64,000 bases of DNA from Chitinophaga sp. Ak27 (GCF_012726295.1 NZ_JABAOB010000001.1:1550001-1614000); one strand, 5' to 3'; shown: positions 42,881 to 53,418, counted from the first letter of the stretch. Made by a program: numbers and translations. The notes: generated from the sequence alone by a model not told the origin.

Positions 42881-44563
42881 TTATTGCAAGGGATCAAATG
42901 CACCGCCATCCCATCCGTTTGTTTGTTTGAGATTACCATTCAACTCCAGGTGCGTGGTGTTGATGGGATAAAAATAATAATTACTCTTAAAATCTATTTT
43001 AAAGACTTTATCTACTGCCACTAACGAATCTTTGAAATACTTGCTATAGTTCTGGTCAAGATTAACGGTATCCTGAATTTTACTGAATTCATTCTGCGAA
43101 ATCAATAATGTAATCACGAGACCATGTCTTACTTTACCATTGAGTTCTTTTTCAAACAGTTTCCATCTGCGCAGGTCCCAGTACCGTTTTCCTTCATACG
43201 CAAACTCTATTTTTCTTTCCAGCCTGATTGCATCCCGCATAGCGTCCACGCTCATGCCCGGTTTCATGCCGTATAGGTTATCGCCTCCCGCTTCAATGCC
43301 GGCGCGCTTCCGGATGAGTTTAAGTATTTCATAGGCTTCGGCAGTCTTACCTGTTTCGTTGGCACATTCGGCCAGATTCATCAACACTTCGGCAAAGCGT
43401 ATTTCTATCCAATCCGTACTGCTGTTGTAGGTAAAGAACTTAGAATAACTTACATCTACCGCTTTCTTACAGTAAAAACCAGTCTCTGTAAGATACTGTG
43501 TTTCTGCACCCACATAGTTCCATTGCCGCCTTCCTGCTTTCCCGCTTAACTCCCAGGGACAACCATTAAAGGCAACAGTAGCAGCAAAACGGGGATCCCT
43601 GTTCTTCCAGTAGTGTACAGGGTCATAGCCTGCAGCCGGATCCGTGATAGGCCGGCCGTCTTTCATAGGGAAAGCATTGACCATTTCCAGCGTGGGATGA
43701 TTGGCGCCGGTGTTATTTTGCGCCTCGCTCAGCGGGCGCGTAGCGGCATTCCAGTCGTTCACCTTGTCGGGGTAAGCATAGCGGTTTACAAAAACCACTT
43801 CTTTATTCATTTCATCAAACCAGATATTGGCAAACTTGTCATACAGCCCTCCCCCTGCTGCTTCTAGTACTTCCCTCGCCACCTTATTGGCATCATAGGC
43901 ATTCTGCCATCTTACAGGATCATTGGATGGATTGAATTGCGGGCTGGCATAATACATTAATATCCTTCCTTTCAGCGCCAGTGCGGCGCCTTTGGTAACC
44001 CTGCCCAGGTCATCGCCCGACCATGTAGCCGGTAAAAGCTTAGCGGCGTTATCCAGGTCGGCCACCATTTGCGCAACACAGGCTGATGTTTTGTCTCTCG
44101 ATACCGCCAGGTTATCTGTGATCTTCTGCGGTTCCAATATCAGCGGCACACCGCCGTATAGCCGTACCATGCTAAAATAGTCCCATGCCCGCAAAAAGAA
44201 GGCCTGCCCTTTTAACAAGTCCCTTGTTCCTGCCAGTAAAGTTCCTCCGTCTATGTTCTTTAAAAGGATATTAATATTCCTGATCTTACTATAAGACCAT
44301 AAGTCGAACGAGTTAATAGTCAATTGTCCATACATCACTGCCTCTCCACCGGGAGCTTCATCGGAAGTACCGGCGTCGGACGTATTCCAGCCCGGAAGGT
44401 TATCATCATATAATTTATTGACATAAGCCACTGCCAGCTTACTATCTTTCCAGATGTCAGATTCATTAACGGCGCTCAGGTCTTTTTTATCCAGCACTTT
44501 GCTGCAGCCGGTAAGACAACAGAAAAAAAACAAGGCATATATAACAGTATATCCGAATTTCAT
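42881..44563 (-). CDS. SusD/RagB-family outer-membrane lipoprotein
   Basis: A 560-residue SusD-type lipoprotein with lipobox LTGC near residue 19. Family features are KGQAFFLRAWDYFSMVRLYG, LEMVNAFPMKDGRPI and IRLERKIEFAYEGKRYWDLR near the end. It binds the oligosaccharide on the cell surface and works with the SusC encoded 18 bases upstream. The GH31 gene follows directly, so the ligand is probably an alpha-linked glycan. Confidence 0.93.
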   Translation of the reverse strand: MKFGYTVIYALFFFCCLTGCSKVLDKKDLSAVNESDIWKDSKLAVAYVNKLYDDNLPGWNTSDAGTSDEAPGGEAVMYGQLTINSFDLWSYSKIRNINILLKNIDGGTLLAGTRDLLKGQAFFLRAWDYFSMVRLYGGVPLILEPQKITDNLAVSRDKTSACVAQMVADLDNAAKLLPATWSGDDLGRVTKGAALALKGRILMYYASPQFNPSNDPVRWQNAYDANKVAREVLEAAGGGLYDKFANIWFDEMNKEVVFVNRYAYPDKVNDWNAATRPLSEAQNNTGANHPTLEMVNAFPMKDGRPITDPAAGYDPVHYWKNRDPRFAATVAFNGCPWELSGKAGRRQWNYVGAETQYLTETGFYCKKAVDVSYSKFFTYNSSTDWIEIRFAEVLMNLAECANETGKTAEAYEILKLIRKRAGIEAGGDNLYGMKPGMSVDAMRDAIRLERKIEFAYEGKRYWDLRRWKLFEKELNGKVRHGLVITLLISQNEFSKIQDTVNLDQNYSKYFKDSLVAVDKVFKIDFKSNYYFYPINTTHLELNGNLKQTNGWDGGAFDPLQ

Positions 44564-44581
44564 AAATACTTTCTTTTCACG

Positions 44582-47500
44582 TTATAAAGTAATGTTCAGG
44601 CCAAAAGTGTAGTTCTTCATCAGGGGATAAGAACGCATACTTGCAGCTTCGGGGTCTCTCACCTTCACATGGTCTTCCAGCAGCCACAGGTTGGTACCTA
44701 TAAAGAACACCCGCACCGCTGCGAGACCGCTTCTTTTAACCAACAGCCTGGGAAGGTCGTACGACAGGTTCACATTTTTTAATCGTAAAAAAGAGCTGTT
44801 GCGCAGCCAGAATGTGGAGGCGTTATCGGCGGTATTCCTTGCTGCCCGTGGAAATGCCGCATTAGGATTTCCAGGTGTCCAGTGATCATTCCAGTAGGCA
44901 AAATTTGTTTCTTCTGTCCTGGCTTGTATATAACGCACGTCAATCATAGCGTTACTTCCTGCCAATCCCTGCAACAGCAGGTCGAGGCTCAGCCCCTTCC
45001 ACGTACATCCCATACCAATGCCATAATTAACCGGAGGCGTGCTATGACTGGCGATATACTGCGCATCATTTTCATCTATTTTTCCATCCGGTTTATCATC
45101 TACCGCTCCGCGGAGATCGCGGTAGTTCAGCATACCCAGCTCCGGCTTCTGGCCAAAGATTGTATAGCCGGCCGGCAGCGCATCGAGGTCTGCCTGCGTG
45201 CGGATAATACCAGTGGCTTCATATCCCCAGATACGGTCCATATTGTACCCGATAATGGATTTATAAGCCCTTTGATTCGCCGGTTGATCCCGTACCTTTA
45301 CTTCATTGGTAGCATAGCCAAAGTTGCCGGATACATAATAGCTGAAATGCTTGTTTACAGCACCGTTATATCTTGCCGACAACTCAAACCCCCTTGCATT
45401 GACGATACCATAATTTTCTGCCGGCAGGGTAGCCCCGAACGTAGATGGTACGCTCTGTTGACGGGGACCAAGAATATCGTAGGTATGCGTGCGGAATACA
45501 TCTGCCGAAAAATTCAGCTTACCATTTAGCAGGTAGGCATCCAATCCCCCGTTCCAGGATACAGACTTTTCCCAGGTAATATCAGCATTCGATAGTGAGC
45601 CGGGAGCAACACCACTGGTAATACTACCGAAAACCGCTCCATTGGTAACATTATAACGTTGCATCCATTGCCAGCCGCCCACTGCATCATTACCAATCAA
45701 AGCGATAGTACTTCTCAGTTTGAGGTCGTTGACAAATCTTACATTATCCTTGAAAAAAGGTTCCTCTGAAATCCGCCATACTGCCGACAAAGAAGGGAAA
45801 AATCCCCAGCGCTTCGGAGGCGAAAACTTTACAGAACCATCGTACCTGAAAGCTCCTTCCAGGATATATTTCTCCCCATAATTATAATTCAACCTGCCTA
45901 TATAGGACACACGGCCGTCTTCCCATCCGCTACCATTGGCAAACTGGCTGGCAGCGCTGCCTGCAAACAGCTGGTCAACCGCGGGCGAAACAAAGTTATT
46001 ACGCTGACCATTAAAGTTATTCCCATTGCTTTCTGCCTGTTCATACACCAGCAAAGCGCTCAACTTATGAGATCCAAAAGAGCGATTATAGGAGACATAT
46101 CCATCCAGCTGGTATGCATCCTGGTTATCATATGATTCATACAGGAATTCACCGTCGTTACGCACTTTTACACTCTCCAATTCATCTGTAACAATGTGAT
46201 TGTGATCGCCTCTTCGCTTAAATACGGATAGTTCATATGGCAAACTGAACTGCTTCACGAAACTGGTCCTGGAGTATTTGTTGAACATCACTTTCAACTC
46301 CAGCCCCGGTACAAATGGTACTTTATAGCGGAGAGTAGCGATAGTGTTATAATTGGAAAATTTCTTTTTATTGTATCCCGTCTGTCCTTCTGTAATGGCG
46401 AGCGGCGACCATTCAACATAAGTGCCGTTCAGCTTACCGTTTATATACGGTGGTACCGACTGTGTTCTGAACAGGAAAGCCTTGTACAGGTCTTCCATAT
46501 TGTCGCCGTCTCCATCGTACCGCCAATAGGGCTTCTGATCATTCCTTACGTCCATGTTTACATTTAAGGATGCAGTAAGGTTGTTGGTAATATCTGCCTC
46601 TACATTGGCTCTCAGGGTATTTTTGCGGAAATCCAGTTTATTGAACGAGCCGGTGGCATAATAGTAAGCGCCGTTCATGAAATACCGTACCCTGGGCGAT
46701 CCGCCGCTTACCGATAATGAATGACGTGTGGTGACAGGGTTTTTCCAGGCTTCATCGATCCAGTTCCAGTTATGTGTTTTAAAGTAATCCAACTCGTCGG
46801 GCGAATAATACCTGGCATCGTTAGTGGGGATATTATCAACACGCAGTGCGTCGTTGATGGTTATAGCCTGATTATAGGCGTTTTGTGCTTCGGGAATATG
46901 TATTGGTTTTTCTACGCCTACGGAACCGTTGTACGAAATAGCGGTTTTCCCTTCCTTACCTTGCCTGGTAGTGACCAGGATAACGCCGTTGGCAGCGCGG
47001 GAACCGTATACGGCGGCGGAAGCGCCGTCTTTTAGTATGGATATATTATCCACTTCACTGGGGTCCAGCGCATCAAAGTCAAATTGATCCCGCACTACCC
47101 CATCAATGACAAAAAGCGGGCTGGCATTATTCCAGGTGCCGGCAGCACGTATGCTGATAGAGGAGGCCATGCCCGGTTTACCGCCTGACTGCGTAATCCG
47201 TACGCCTGACAGCCGCCCGGCCAATGCGTTGGAAAGGTTGGCTACCGGCAGATCTTTTATTTCTTTCCCTGAAACTGTAGCAATGGAACCTGAGAGGGTG
47301 GCTCTTTTCTCGGTACCGTATCCGACTACCACTATTTCATTCAACCCGCTGGCAGCGCTGCCTAGCGTAACATCCAGGCGACGGCTGCCTCCGATACTGG
47401 TTTCTTTGCGGTCAAATCCAATGAAAGAAAATACCAGGGTAGCATGGGGTGCTGCATCAATAGTATAACGTCCGTTATTATCTGTAACGGTTCCGCCGGC

Positions 47501-48010
47501 GGCATCTTTAACCTGTACTGTAACGCCTGGCAGTGGCATGCCAAGAGTATCTTTTACCGTTCCTGTAACGCGAAAGGTATCCCTGGCGGCCTCACTCCGG
47601 ACAGGTGTGGCCAACGATCCGGAAGCCCGTTGTGAACGGCCTGGCCCCGCAGCTCTTGGCGGATTACTTCTCACTGTGATGGTATTGCCGATTTGCCTGA
47701 AAGACCAGTTGAGCTTTTCTGATAAACTGTCTAATATATTGGTCGCAGTTAAGCTGTGCGCGTTCATGCGCACCAAGGTATCCAGGTGAATGCTGCTGGC
47801 ATCGAATACAAATGTGATGGCCGTCTTTTCATTGATAATGGAAAATAGTTTTCTTACAGAAATGTTTTGGAAGTTTTCTTTGATGACATTGTTCATTTGG
47901 GCATTTACCGGATTCCCGGAGGAGGTGTTGAACACCATCAATTCTACGAGGAAATAAATGATAAAACATCTTGCCCACTTCAATAATACCGTGGATAATC
48001 TTTTTTTCAT
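44582..48010 (-). CDS. SusC/RagA-family TonB-dependent transporter with STN domain
   Basis: A 1142-residue receptor. The STN domain (about 45-113) has NISVRKLFSIINEKTAITFV, the regulatory-like domain (about 145-225) has GMPLPGVTVQVKDAAGGTVT, and the plug has LNEIVVVGYGTEKRATLSGS and NISILKDGASAAVYGSRAAN. The barrel follows to the C-terminal aromatic end. The pair with SusD and the preceding FecR and sigma genes mark a receptor-signalling set. It is the same length as the other SusC at 38542 but clearly different in sequence, so it is not a recent duplicate. Confidence 0.94.
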   Translation of the reverse strand: MKKRLSTVLLKWARCFIIYFLVELMVFNTSSGNPVNAQMNNVIKENFQNISVRKLFSIINEKTAITFVFDASSIHLDTLVRMNAHSLTATNILDSLSEKLNWSFRQIGNTITVRSNPPRAAGPGRSQRASGSLATPVRSEAARDTFRVTGTVKDTLGMPLPGVTVQVKDAAGGTVTDNNGRYTIDAAPHATLVFSFIGFDRKETSIGGSRRLDVTLGSAASGLNEIVVVGYGTEKRATLSGSIATVSGKEIKDLPVANLSNALAGRLSGVRITQSGGKPGMASSISIRAAGTWNNASPLFVIDGVVRDQFDFDALDPSEVDNISILKDGASAAVYGSRAANGVILVTTRQGKEGKTAISYNGSVGVEKPIHIPEAQNAYNQAITINDALRVDNIPTNDARYYSPDELDYFKTHNWNWIDEAWKNPVTTRHSLSVSGGSPRVRYFMNGAYYYATGSFNKLDFRKNTLRANVEADITNNLTASLNVNMDVRNDQKPYWRYDGDGDNMEDLYKAFLFRTQSVPPYINGKLNGTYVEWSPLAITEGQTGYNKKKFSNYNTIATLRYKVPFVPGLELKVMFNKYSRTSFVKQFSLPYELSVFKRRGDHNHIVTDELESVKVRNDGEFLYESYDNQDAYQLDGYVSYNRSFGSHKLSALLVYEQAESNGNNFNGQRNNFVSPAVDQLFAGSAASQFANGSGWEDGRVSYIGRLNYNYGEKYILEGAFRYDGSVKFSPPKRWGFFPSLSAVWRISEEPFFKDNVRFVNDLKLRSTIALIGNDAVGGWQWMQRYNVTNGAVFGSITSGVAPGSLSNADITWEKSVSWNGGLDAYLLNGKLNFSADVFRTHTYDILGPRQQSVPSTFGATLPAENYGIVNARGFELSARYNGAVNKHFSYYVSGNFGYATNEVKVRDQPANQRAYKSIIGYNMDRIWGYEATGIIRTQADLDALPAGYTIFGQKPELGMLNYRDLRGAVDDKPDGKIDENDAQYIASHSTPPVNYGIGMGCTWKGLSLDLLLQGLAGSNAMIDVRYIQARTEETNFAYWNDHWTPGNPNAAFPRAARNTADNASTFWLRNSSFLRLKNVNLSYDLPRLLVKRSGLAAVRVFFIGTNLWLLEDHVKVRDPEAASMRSYPLMKNYTFGLNITL

Positions 48011-48161
48011 ACTTTTAACGTGTTTTGTTTAAGCAAACGTCGCCCGTGCGCGGAGGCTCTACTTTCCGCACGATGACGCATTTTTACATAACAGGCCGGT
48101 AGTCCTGCCAGATTACCGGCATTTTGTTAAATGCAGTTATACCCTATGTGTACCAGGTTTT

Positions 48162-49112
48162 TTAAAATTCAGATAAGATTACATTTCCGGCTTCCACCCT
48201 GTATTTAAAATCATAGTTAAAAGACAGGCTTTCCAGTACTTCCTGGAGCGTCGGATTTTTATACTCTCCTGTAAGCCGCCATTGCCTGGGCTTCATTTGG
48301 CTGATATTAAAGTGTACTCCATAAAACCGCTCCAGCTTGGTCAGCACTTCGTTAATGCCTGCATTGTTAAAGCAGATGATCATCTGCTTCCAGGCCAAAC
48401 GCTCCCTGGTATTAAATTTTCCGGTGGCGATAAGGCCGGCTTTTCTCGTATATACCGCTTCTTCACCAGGCGTTAGTATCACACCTTTTGCATCTTCCTT
48501 TGCTACCAGCACCTTACCATTGGTCAGCGAAACGATGATTTGCGGATCATCCACAAAAGCTGCTACGTTAAATGCCGTTCCCAGCGCAGTAACAGATAGT
48601 TTCCCTGTGTGTACCGTAAAGGCCTTACCCGGCTGGGAATGGATATCAAAGCAGGCTTCCCCCTGTAGTTGTACATCTCGGTGCTGCTTGCCGAAATTCC
48701 TGCTCACCTTTAATACAGAACATGCGTTGAGCGTTACAGTAGTACCATCTGGCAAACGAAAGCTTCTGACCTCGCCAAATGAAGTGGTATATTCTTTTTC
48801 ATAACCGTGGAAATAGTTAAAGTAAATAAGACTTCCTCCCAGCAACAGGAACAACATAGCCGCAGCCAGCCACCACCTTCCACGGGAAGTATCGCTGCTT
48901 CCGGGAGAAGGTACTGCACTGAGTCCTTCGTCGAGCCTGGCCAATTGCTTCCATCCTTCTCTCAACTTCCTTTCCTGCTTCCTTTTGCCGTGCACGTCGG
49001 GATATTCGTCCAGGTCATTCTCATCCAACCATCGGTATACCAGGCTTTCCTCTTCAGGAGTACACTCACCATTAAAATATTTCTCCAGTAATGCTTTGTC
49101 TATGGGCGCCAT
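48162..49112 (-). CDS. FecR-family anti-sigma factor
   Basis: A 316-residue FecR protein: N-terminal sigma-binding part (residues 1-75), membrane segment WWLAAAMLFLLLGGSLIYF, FecR domain with YTTSFGEVRSFRLPDGTTV and GEACFDIHSQPGKAFTV, and C-terminal DUF4974-like part with NNAGINEVLTKLERFYGVHF. It holds the sigma factor encoded 78 bases upstream and is released by the adjacent SusC. A 151-base gap separates it from SusC. Confidence 0.92.
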   Translation of the reverse strand: MAPIDKALLEKYFNGECTPEEESLVYRWLDENDLDEYPDVHGKRKQERKLREGWKQLARLDEGLSAVPSPGSSDTSRGRWWLAAAMLFLLLGGSLIYFNYFHGYEKEYTTSFGEVRSFRLPDGTTVTLNACSVLKVSRNFGKQHRDVQLQGEACFDIHSQPGKAFTVHTGKLSVTALGTAFNVAAFVDDPQIIVSLTNGKVLVAKEDAKGVILTPGEEAVYTRKAGLIATGKFNTRERLAWKQMIICFNNAGINEVLTKLERFYGVHFNISQMKPRQWRLTGEYKNPTLQEVLESLSFNYDFKYRVEAGNVILSEF

Positions 49113-49190
49113 AGAATTGTTCTTGAAAAGCTGTCAGTTATATAAGTGTAAAAAACAACCCTTATACCCTAAATGAATTTGAAAAAAATT

Positions 49191-49739
49191 TTAAAATTTT
49201 CCGGTGGCTATTTTCCTAAGCGCGAGAGACACATGGTATTCTACTGTTTTCACCGATATTTCCATCCTGCTGGCGATGTCTGTGTAGGTAAGACCGCAAT
49301 AGCGGCTCAGGTAAAAAATCTCCCGTGTTTTATGAGAAAGGGATTCCAGGAGATGATGAAGATATGCCTGCATATCTTTATAACGTACATGCTCCTCCGG
49401 CCCGTCCAGGGCCTGTGGAATGGCAGCATGTTCGGTAGCCTGCTTTTTCTTTTGCCTCATTTTGAGATAGAAAAAAGCCGTGTATTTAGCACAACGGGTA
49501 ATATAGTTTTCAAGAGCGCCTTTTAATTCAATTTTTTCACGCCGCAACCAAAGGGAGGTAAACACATCCTGTACAATATCTTCTGCATCTTCTTCCGAAC
49601 CTGTATAGTAAAACGCGATGTTATATACGCGCCGCTCATACGTTTGATAGATCAGGCGAAACACCATAGCATCGCCCTGGGCAAGCCCTGTTAATAAATA
49701 GAAATCATCATTGGAAAGGGGCGGTAGTTCAGGCGCCAT
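49191..49739 (-). CDS. ECF RNA polymerase sigma factor
   Basis: A 182-residue ECF sigma factor with region 2 (VYNIAFYYTGSEEDAEDIVQ, DVFTSLWLRREK) and region 4 (LSHKTREIFYLSRYCGLTYT, then DIASRMEISVKTVEYHVS). It heads the sigma/FecR/SusC/SusD/GH31 minus-strand operon and is divergent from the cobalamin riboswitch transcript starting near 49923. Confidence 0.93.
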   Translation of the reverse strand: MAPELPPLSNDDFYLLTGLAQGDAMVFRLIYQTYERRVYNIAFYYTGSEEDAEDIVQDVFTSLWLRREKIELKGALENYITRCAKYTAFFYLKMRQKKKQATEHAAIPQALDGPEEHVRYKDMQAYLHHLLESLSHKTREIFYLSRYCGLTYTDIASRMEISVKTVEYHVSLALRKIATGKF

Positions 49740-49885
49740 TCACTATTTAATTTGCAAGGAAGGTAATAAAGTCTTTATCGATTTCATAGTATCATTTGAC
49801 CGATTTCTACCAGTATTTTCACTAAACGATTTATCCGTTACAAATCACGTAACTCCCCATCAACCCGTAGCCACCTGAACATTTT

Positions 49886-49917
49886 TTAGTCACCACGGAA
49901 CTTTTAATCTATATTTG
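49886..49917 (+). promoter_or_regulatory. Promoter of the cobalamin-controlled operon
   Basis: TTAG (49886-49889), a 20-base spacer and TATATTTG (49910-49917) match TTTG-N20-TAnnTTTG with one mismatch at -33. The predicted start near 49923 is just ahead of the riboswitch. Confidence 0.65.
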
Positions 49918-49923
49918 CCCCTG

Positions 49924-50112
49924 ATATGGTTCACCTCTTACCAGCCTGGTAATAGTTGATTAAAAGGGAACACCGGTGCAAATCCGGGACAGTCCCGCTG
50001 CTGTAAGTCTCACACAATGCCAGGGCATTGCTACAAAAGACCACTGTCGCTACCAGGTAGCGATGGGAAGGTTGCCCGAAGCAGAGATAAGTCAGAATAC
50101 CTGCCATACCAC
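49924..50112 (+). promoter_or_regulatory. Cobalamin (B12) riboswitch
   Basis: The leader holds the conserved core GGTGCAAATCCGGGACAGTC with CCGCTGCTGTAA (49974-50006) and, after a variable arm, the B12 box AAGTCAGAATACCTGCC (50089-50105). It lies 130 bases ahead of the BtuB-like gene. In this class bound adenosylcobalamin or a related cobamide turns the downstream genes off. Downstream, AGCTTTCGT (50123-50131) can pair with ACGAAAGCT (50209-50217), or locally with GAAGCTT, which may form the switching part. Confidence 0.93.
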
Positions 50113-50241
50113 CTGGTTTTTAAGCTTTCGTGGAATGAAGCTTGGGAATAGTTGCTGACAGCGGGCTTACGCCTGTCTATGATCGACTTCCTGGTTATTT
50201 TTTTATGAACGAAAGCTGTTGATGAAATATTAACAGTAGAA

Positions 50242-52260
50242 ATGACGCTTTTCGTTAAACGATGCAAACGGCTCAGCTGCCTGGCTGTGCTGCAGACTTG
50301 TGCGCAACTTGCAGTGGCGCAACAAGCCGATAGCAGCCATACCAAACACTTACAGGAGATATCCGTTACTGCGCCGAGGACCACTAAAGAAATCAGTCCC
50401 GGGCAAAAACTACAGGCTAAAGACCTGGAGCGGCTGGGCAGTCATTCCGTTGCGGATGCCATCCGCTTCTTTGCCGGCGTACAAATAAAAGACTATGGCG
50501 GCATCGGCGGCCTCAAAACCGTGGATATCCGCAGCATGGGCAGCAACCACACCGGCGTATTTTACGATGGCATCGCCATCGGCAACGCACAGAACGGACA
50601 GGTAGACCTGGGCCGGTTTTCATTGGATAACATGGAAGAAATAGCCCTGTACAACGGGCAAAAGAGCAATATCTTCCAACCTGCCCGCGACTTTAGCACC
50701 GCCGGTGGCATATACATGACTTCCCTGAAACCCCGGTTTGCAGCCGGAGAAAAAACACACTTCAGAGCTACCATCAAAACCGGCTCCTTCGGACTGTTCA
50801 ACCCTTCTTTACTCTGGCAACAAAAAATCAACGATAAAGTATCTGCATCGTTCAGCACTGAATGGGTGAATGCCACCGGCAGGTATAAATTCAGGTATAC
50901 GGTACGTGACAAACAAGGCAACATTGCCTATGATACCAGCGCTTACCGCAAAAATGGCGATATCAATGCCATACGCGGGGAAGGCGGCTTTAACGGCATA
51001 ATGAATGGCGGCGAGTGGAGCGCCAAAGTATACTACTACCAGTCGGAAAGAGGACTGCCGGGCTTTGTAGTGAATAATGTATTCGGGCACGTAGACCGCC
51101 AATGGGACCAGAGCATCTTTGTACAATCCTCCTTCCGCAAAGACATCAGCCAACGTTATAGCCTGTTGCTGAACGGCAAGTATGCATACGATTATTCGCG
51201 CTACCTGGCGCCGGATACCGCCCGCTTATATGTAGACAACCATTACCGGACCTACGAAGCCTATGTATCCATGGCCAACCAATATGCACTGACCAGCTGG
51301 TGGAACCTCTCTGCCTCAGGCGATTTCCAATGGAGCCGGATGGATGCCGATTTGAAGAACTTCACTTTTCCTACACGGTTTACTACGCTCGTAGCGGCAG
51401 CAACGGCCATCACCTTCAACCGGTGGAGCGCACAGGCCAGTGTACTCGGTACTTTTGTTTCGGAAGATGTGAAAAAAAACACGTCACTCGCCTATCAGCA
51501 AAAGTACACCCCGACGGTGATTGTTTCCTGGCAACCCTTTTCCGTAGCAGACTTCCGGCTACGAGCCTTTTATAAAAACATTTTCCGCCTGCCCACTTTC
51601 AACGATCTCTTTTATACCGAAATCGGCAGCAAGATCCTGAAACCGGAATTTGCTACCCAATACGATGTGGGCATCAGCTGGAATAAAACATTTAATGATC
51701 ACGCTCTCGTGCTGGCAGGTCTGGAAGTAGATGCCTACTATAACGATGTAACCGATAAAATTGTAGCCGTTCCCGGCCAGAACCAGGCCATCTGGACCAT
51801 GCAGAACCTGGGCAGGGTAAAAATAAAAGGCCTCGATGTAAAAGCGAAAGCAGCCTGGCAAATAAAACAAACCCTCCGGCTGCAAACGAAATTAACCTAT
51901 ACCTATCAGCGGGCGCAGGATTTCACCAATCCGTCCGACCGGTTCTATGGCCACCAGATCGTGTATATTCCACGCCACAGCGGGTCGGCCATACTGGGCG
52001 CTGACTACAAAAGCTGGCAGGCCAACTATAGCTTCATCTACACAGGAGAAAGATATAATGGTAAAGAAAATATACCGGAAAACTATGTACAGCCCTGGTA
52101 TACCAGTGATATTTCTTTTGGTAAACAATTCAACTATAAACACACCCGCTTCAGGATCACTGCCCAGGTCAACAACCTGGCCAATCAATATTTTGAAGTA
52201 GTACAAAGCTATCCCATGCCGGGAAGAAATTACCGGTTCATTTTAACAGTAAATATCTAA
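50242..52260 (+). CDS. btuB: BtuB-like TonB-dependent cobalamin receptor
   Basis: A 672-residue outer-membrane receptor of the ligand-gated channel type, shorter than SusC and without STN or regulatory domains. The signal ends LAVAQQ, the TonB-box-like stretch is LQEISVTAP, and the plug has VADAIRFFAGVQIKDYGGIG with VDIRSMGSNHTGVFYDGIAI. The barrel ends in an aromatic C-terminus (YRFILTVNI). The riboswitch directly upstream identifies cobalamin or a corrinoid as the ligand. It is followed by two lipoprotein genes at 9- and 36-base gaps. Confidence 0.9.
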   Translation: MTLFVKRCKRLSCLAVLQTCAQLAVAQQADSSHTKHLQEISVTAPRTTKEISPGQKLQAKDLERLGSHSVADAIRFFAGVQIKDYGGIGGLKTVDIRSMGSNHTGVFYDGIAIGNAQNGQVDLGRFSLDNMEEIALYNGQKSNIFQPARDFSTAGGIYMTSLKPRFAAGEKTHFRATIKTGSFGLFNPSLLWQQKINDKVSASFSTEWVNATGRYKFRYTVRDKQGNIAYDTSAYRKNGDINAIRGEGGFNGIMNGGEWSAKVYYYQSERGLPGFVVNNVFGHVDRQWDQSIFVQSSFRKDISQRYSLLLNGKYAYDYSRYLAPDTARLYVDNHYRTYEAYVSMANQYALTSWWNLSASGDFQWSRMDADLKNFTFPTRFTTLVAAATAITFNRWSAQASVLGTFVSEDVKKNTSLAYQQKYTPTVIVSWQPFSVADFRLRAFYKNIFRLPTFNDLFYTEIGSKILKPEFATQYDVGISWNKTFNDHALVLAGLEVDAYYNDVTDKIVAVPGQNQAIWTMQNLGRVKIKGLDVKAKAAWQIKQTLRLQTKLTYTYQRAQDFTNPSDRFYGHQIVYIPRHSGSAILGADYKSWQANYSFIYTGERYNGKENIPENYVQPWYTSDISFGKQFNYKHTRFRITAQVNNLANQYFEVVQSYPMPGRNYRFILTVNI

Positions 52261-52269
52261 TCATATAGC

Positions 52270-53418
52270 ATGAAAAAATTATTATTCACGGTTCAAATAG
52301 GAATGGCTGTTATTGCCCTGCTGCTGGCCGGTTGCAGGAAGGATGCCACCATTGTACCGCCGGTGGTTACGCCCGTAACGCCTCCCACTCCCAATGCAGC
52401 CGTTACTGGCATGTACCTGCTTAATGAAGGTAATATGGGCAGCAACAAAGCTTCCCTGGATTATTTCGATTTCACCACCGGCATTTATAACAAAAACATT
52501 TACGCTACTGCTAATCCTACTGCCGTCAAAGAACTGGGCGATGTAGGCAATGATATACAGGTATATGGCAGCAAGGCATATGCGGTGATCAATGTGTCGA
52601 ACAAGGTAGAAGTCATGAATGCCGCTACTGCTGTTCGCATCAAATCAATTGATGTGCTCAACTGCCGCTACGTCACCTTTGCTAACGGTAAAGCCTATGT
52701 TAGTTCCTATGCAGGGCCTGTACTCGTAGATCCCAACGCGCCCATCGGCTTTGTAGCCGAAGTGGATACCGCCACGATGGAAATTACCCGTAAAGTAATA
52801 GTGGGCTATCAACCGGAGGAAATGGCCGTAGTGGGCAACAAACTATATGTAGCCAATTCCGGTGGCTACCGGGTTCCCAATTACGACCACACTGTGTCGG
52901 TGATTGATTTGAATACGTTTAAGGAAATCAAAAAGATTGATGTAGCCATTAATCTCGACCGGCTGAAAGCCGATAATGCAGGTAATATCTATGTGAGCTC
53001 CAGGGGCGACTATTACAACATTCCTTCCAAACTATTTATGATCGATACCAAAACAGACCAGGTAAAAACAACATATGATATTGCTACCAGCAATTTCTGT
53101 ATCATGGGCGATACTGCCTATATTTATGGTTCTGCCTTCAATTACAATACTGCTAAATGGACCATCAGCTACAATATGCTGAATGTAAAAACAGGCGTAC
53201 TGCTCAATACCAACTTCATCACCGACGGCACTGAAAAAGAAATCAAGATGCCGTATGGAATAGCAGTAAACCCGGAAACCCGGGAAATTTTTGTGACCGA
53301 TGCGCGCGACTACGTATCATCCGGTACACTTTACTGCTTTACCCCAGCGGGGAAAAAGAAATGGTCGGTAGCCACCGGCGAAATACCGGCACATATAGCC
53401 TTTGTTTCCAACCATTAG
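52270..53418 (+). CDS. YncE/DUF5074-type propeller lipoprotein (BtuG-like)
   Basis: A 382-residue lipoprotein with lipobox LLAGC (Cys22), then beta-propeller repeats seen as recurring VGNKLYVANSGGY, GKAYVSSYAGPV and AGNIYVSSRGDYYN. In Bacteroides, BtuG is a seven-bladed propeller lipoprotein encoded next to BtuB that captures B12 on the surface and passes it to BtuB. Order, length and fold fit, so I call it BtuG-like; sequence identity to BtuG was not tested. Nine bases separate it from BtuB, under the same riboswitch. Confidence 0.82.
   Translation: MKKLLFTVQIGMAVIALLLAGCRKDATIVPPVVTPVTPPTPNAAVTGMYLLNEGNMGSNKASLDYFDFTTGIYNKNIYATANPTAVKELGDVGNDIQVYGSKAYAVINVSNKVEVMNAATAVRIKSIDVLNCRYVTFANGKAYVSSYAGPVLVDPNAPIGFVAEVDTATMEITRKVIVGYQPEEMAVVGNKLYVANSGGYRVPNYDHTVSVIDLNTFKEIKKIDVAINLDRLKADNAGNIYVSSRGDYYNIPSKLFMIDTKTDQVKTTYDIATSNFCIMGDTAYIYGSAFNYNTAKWTISYNMLNVKTGVLLNTNFITDGTEKEIKMPYGIAVNPETREIFVTDARDYVSSGTLYCFTPAGKKKWSVATGEIPAHIAFVSNH

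Noticed and set aside
44582..48010. Recent duplication of the SusC genes (both 1142 residues)
   Set aside because: The equal length is a coincidence. STN, plug and barrel sequences differ throughout, including different N-terminal signals and loops.
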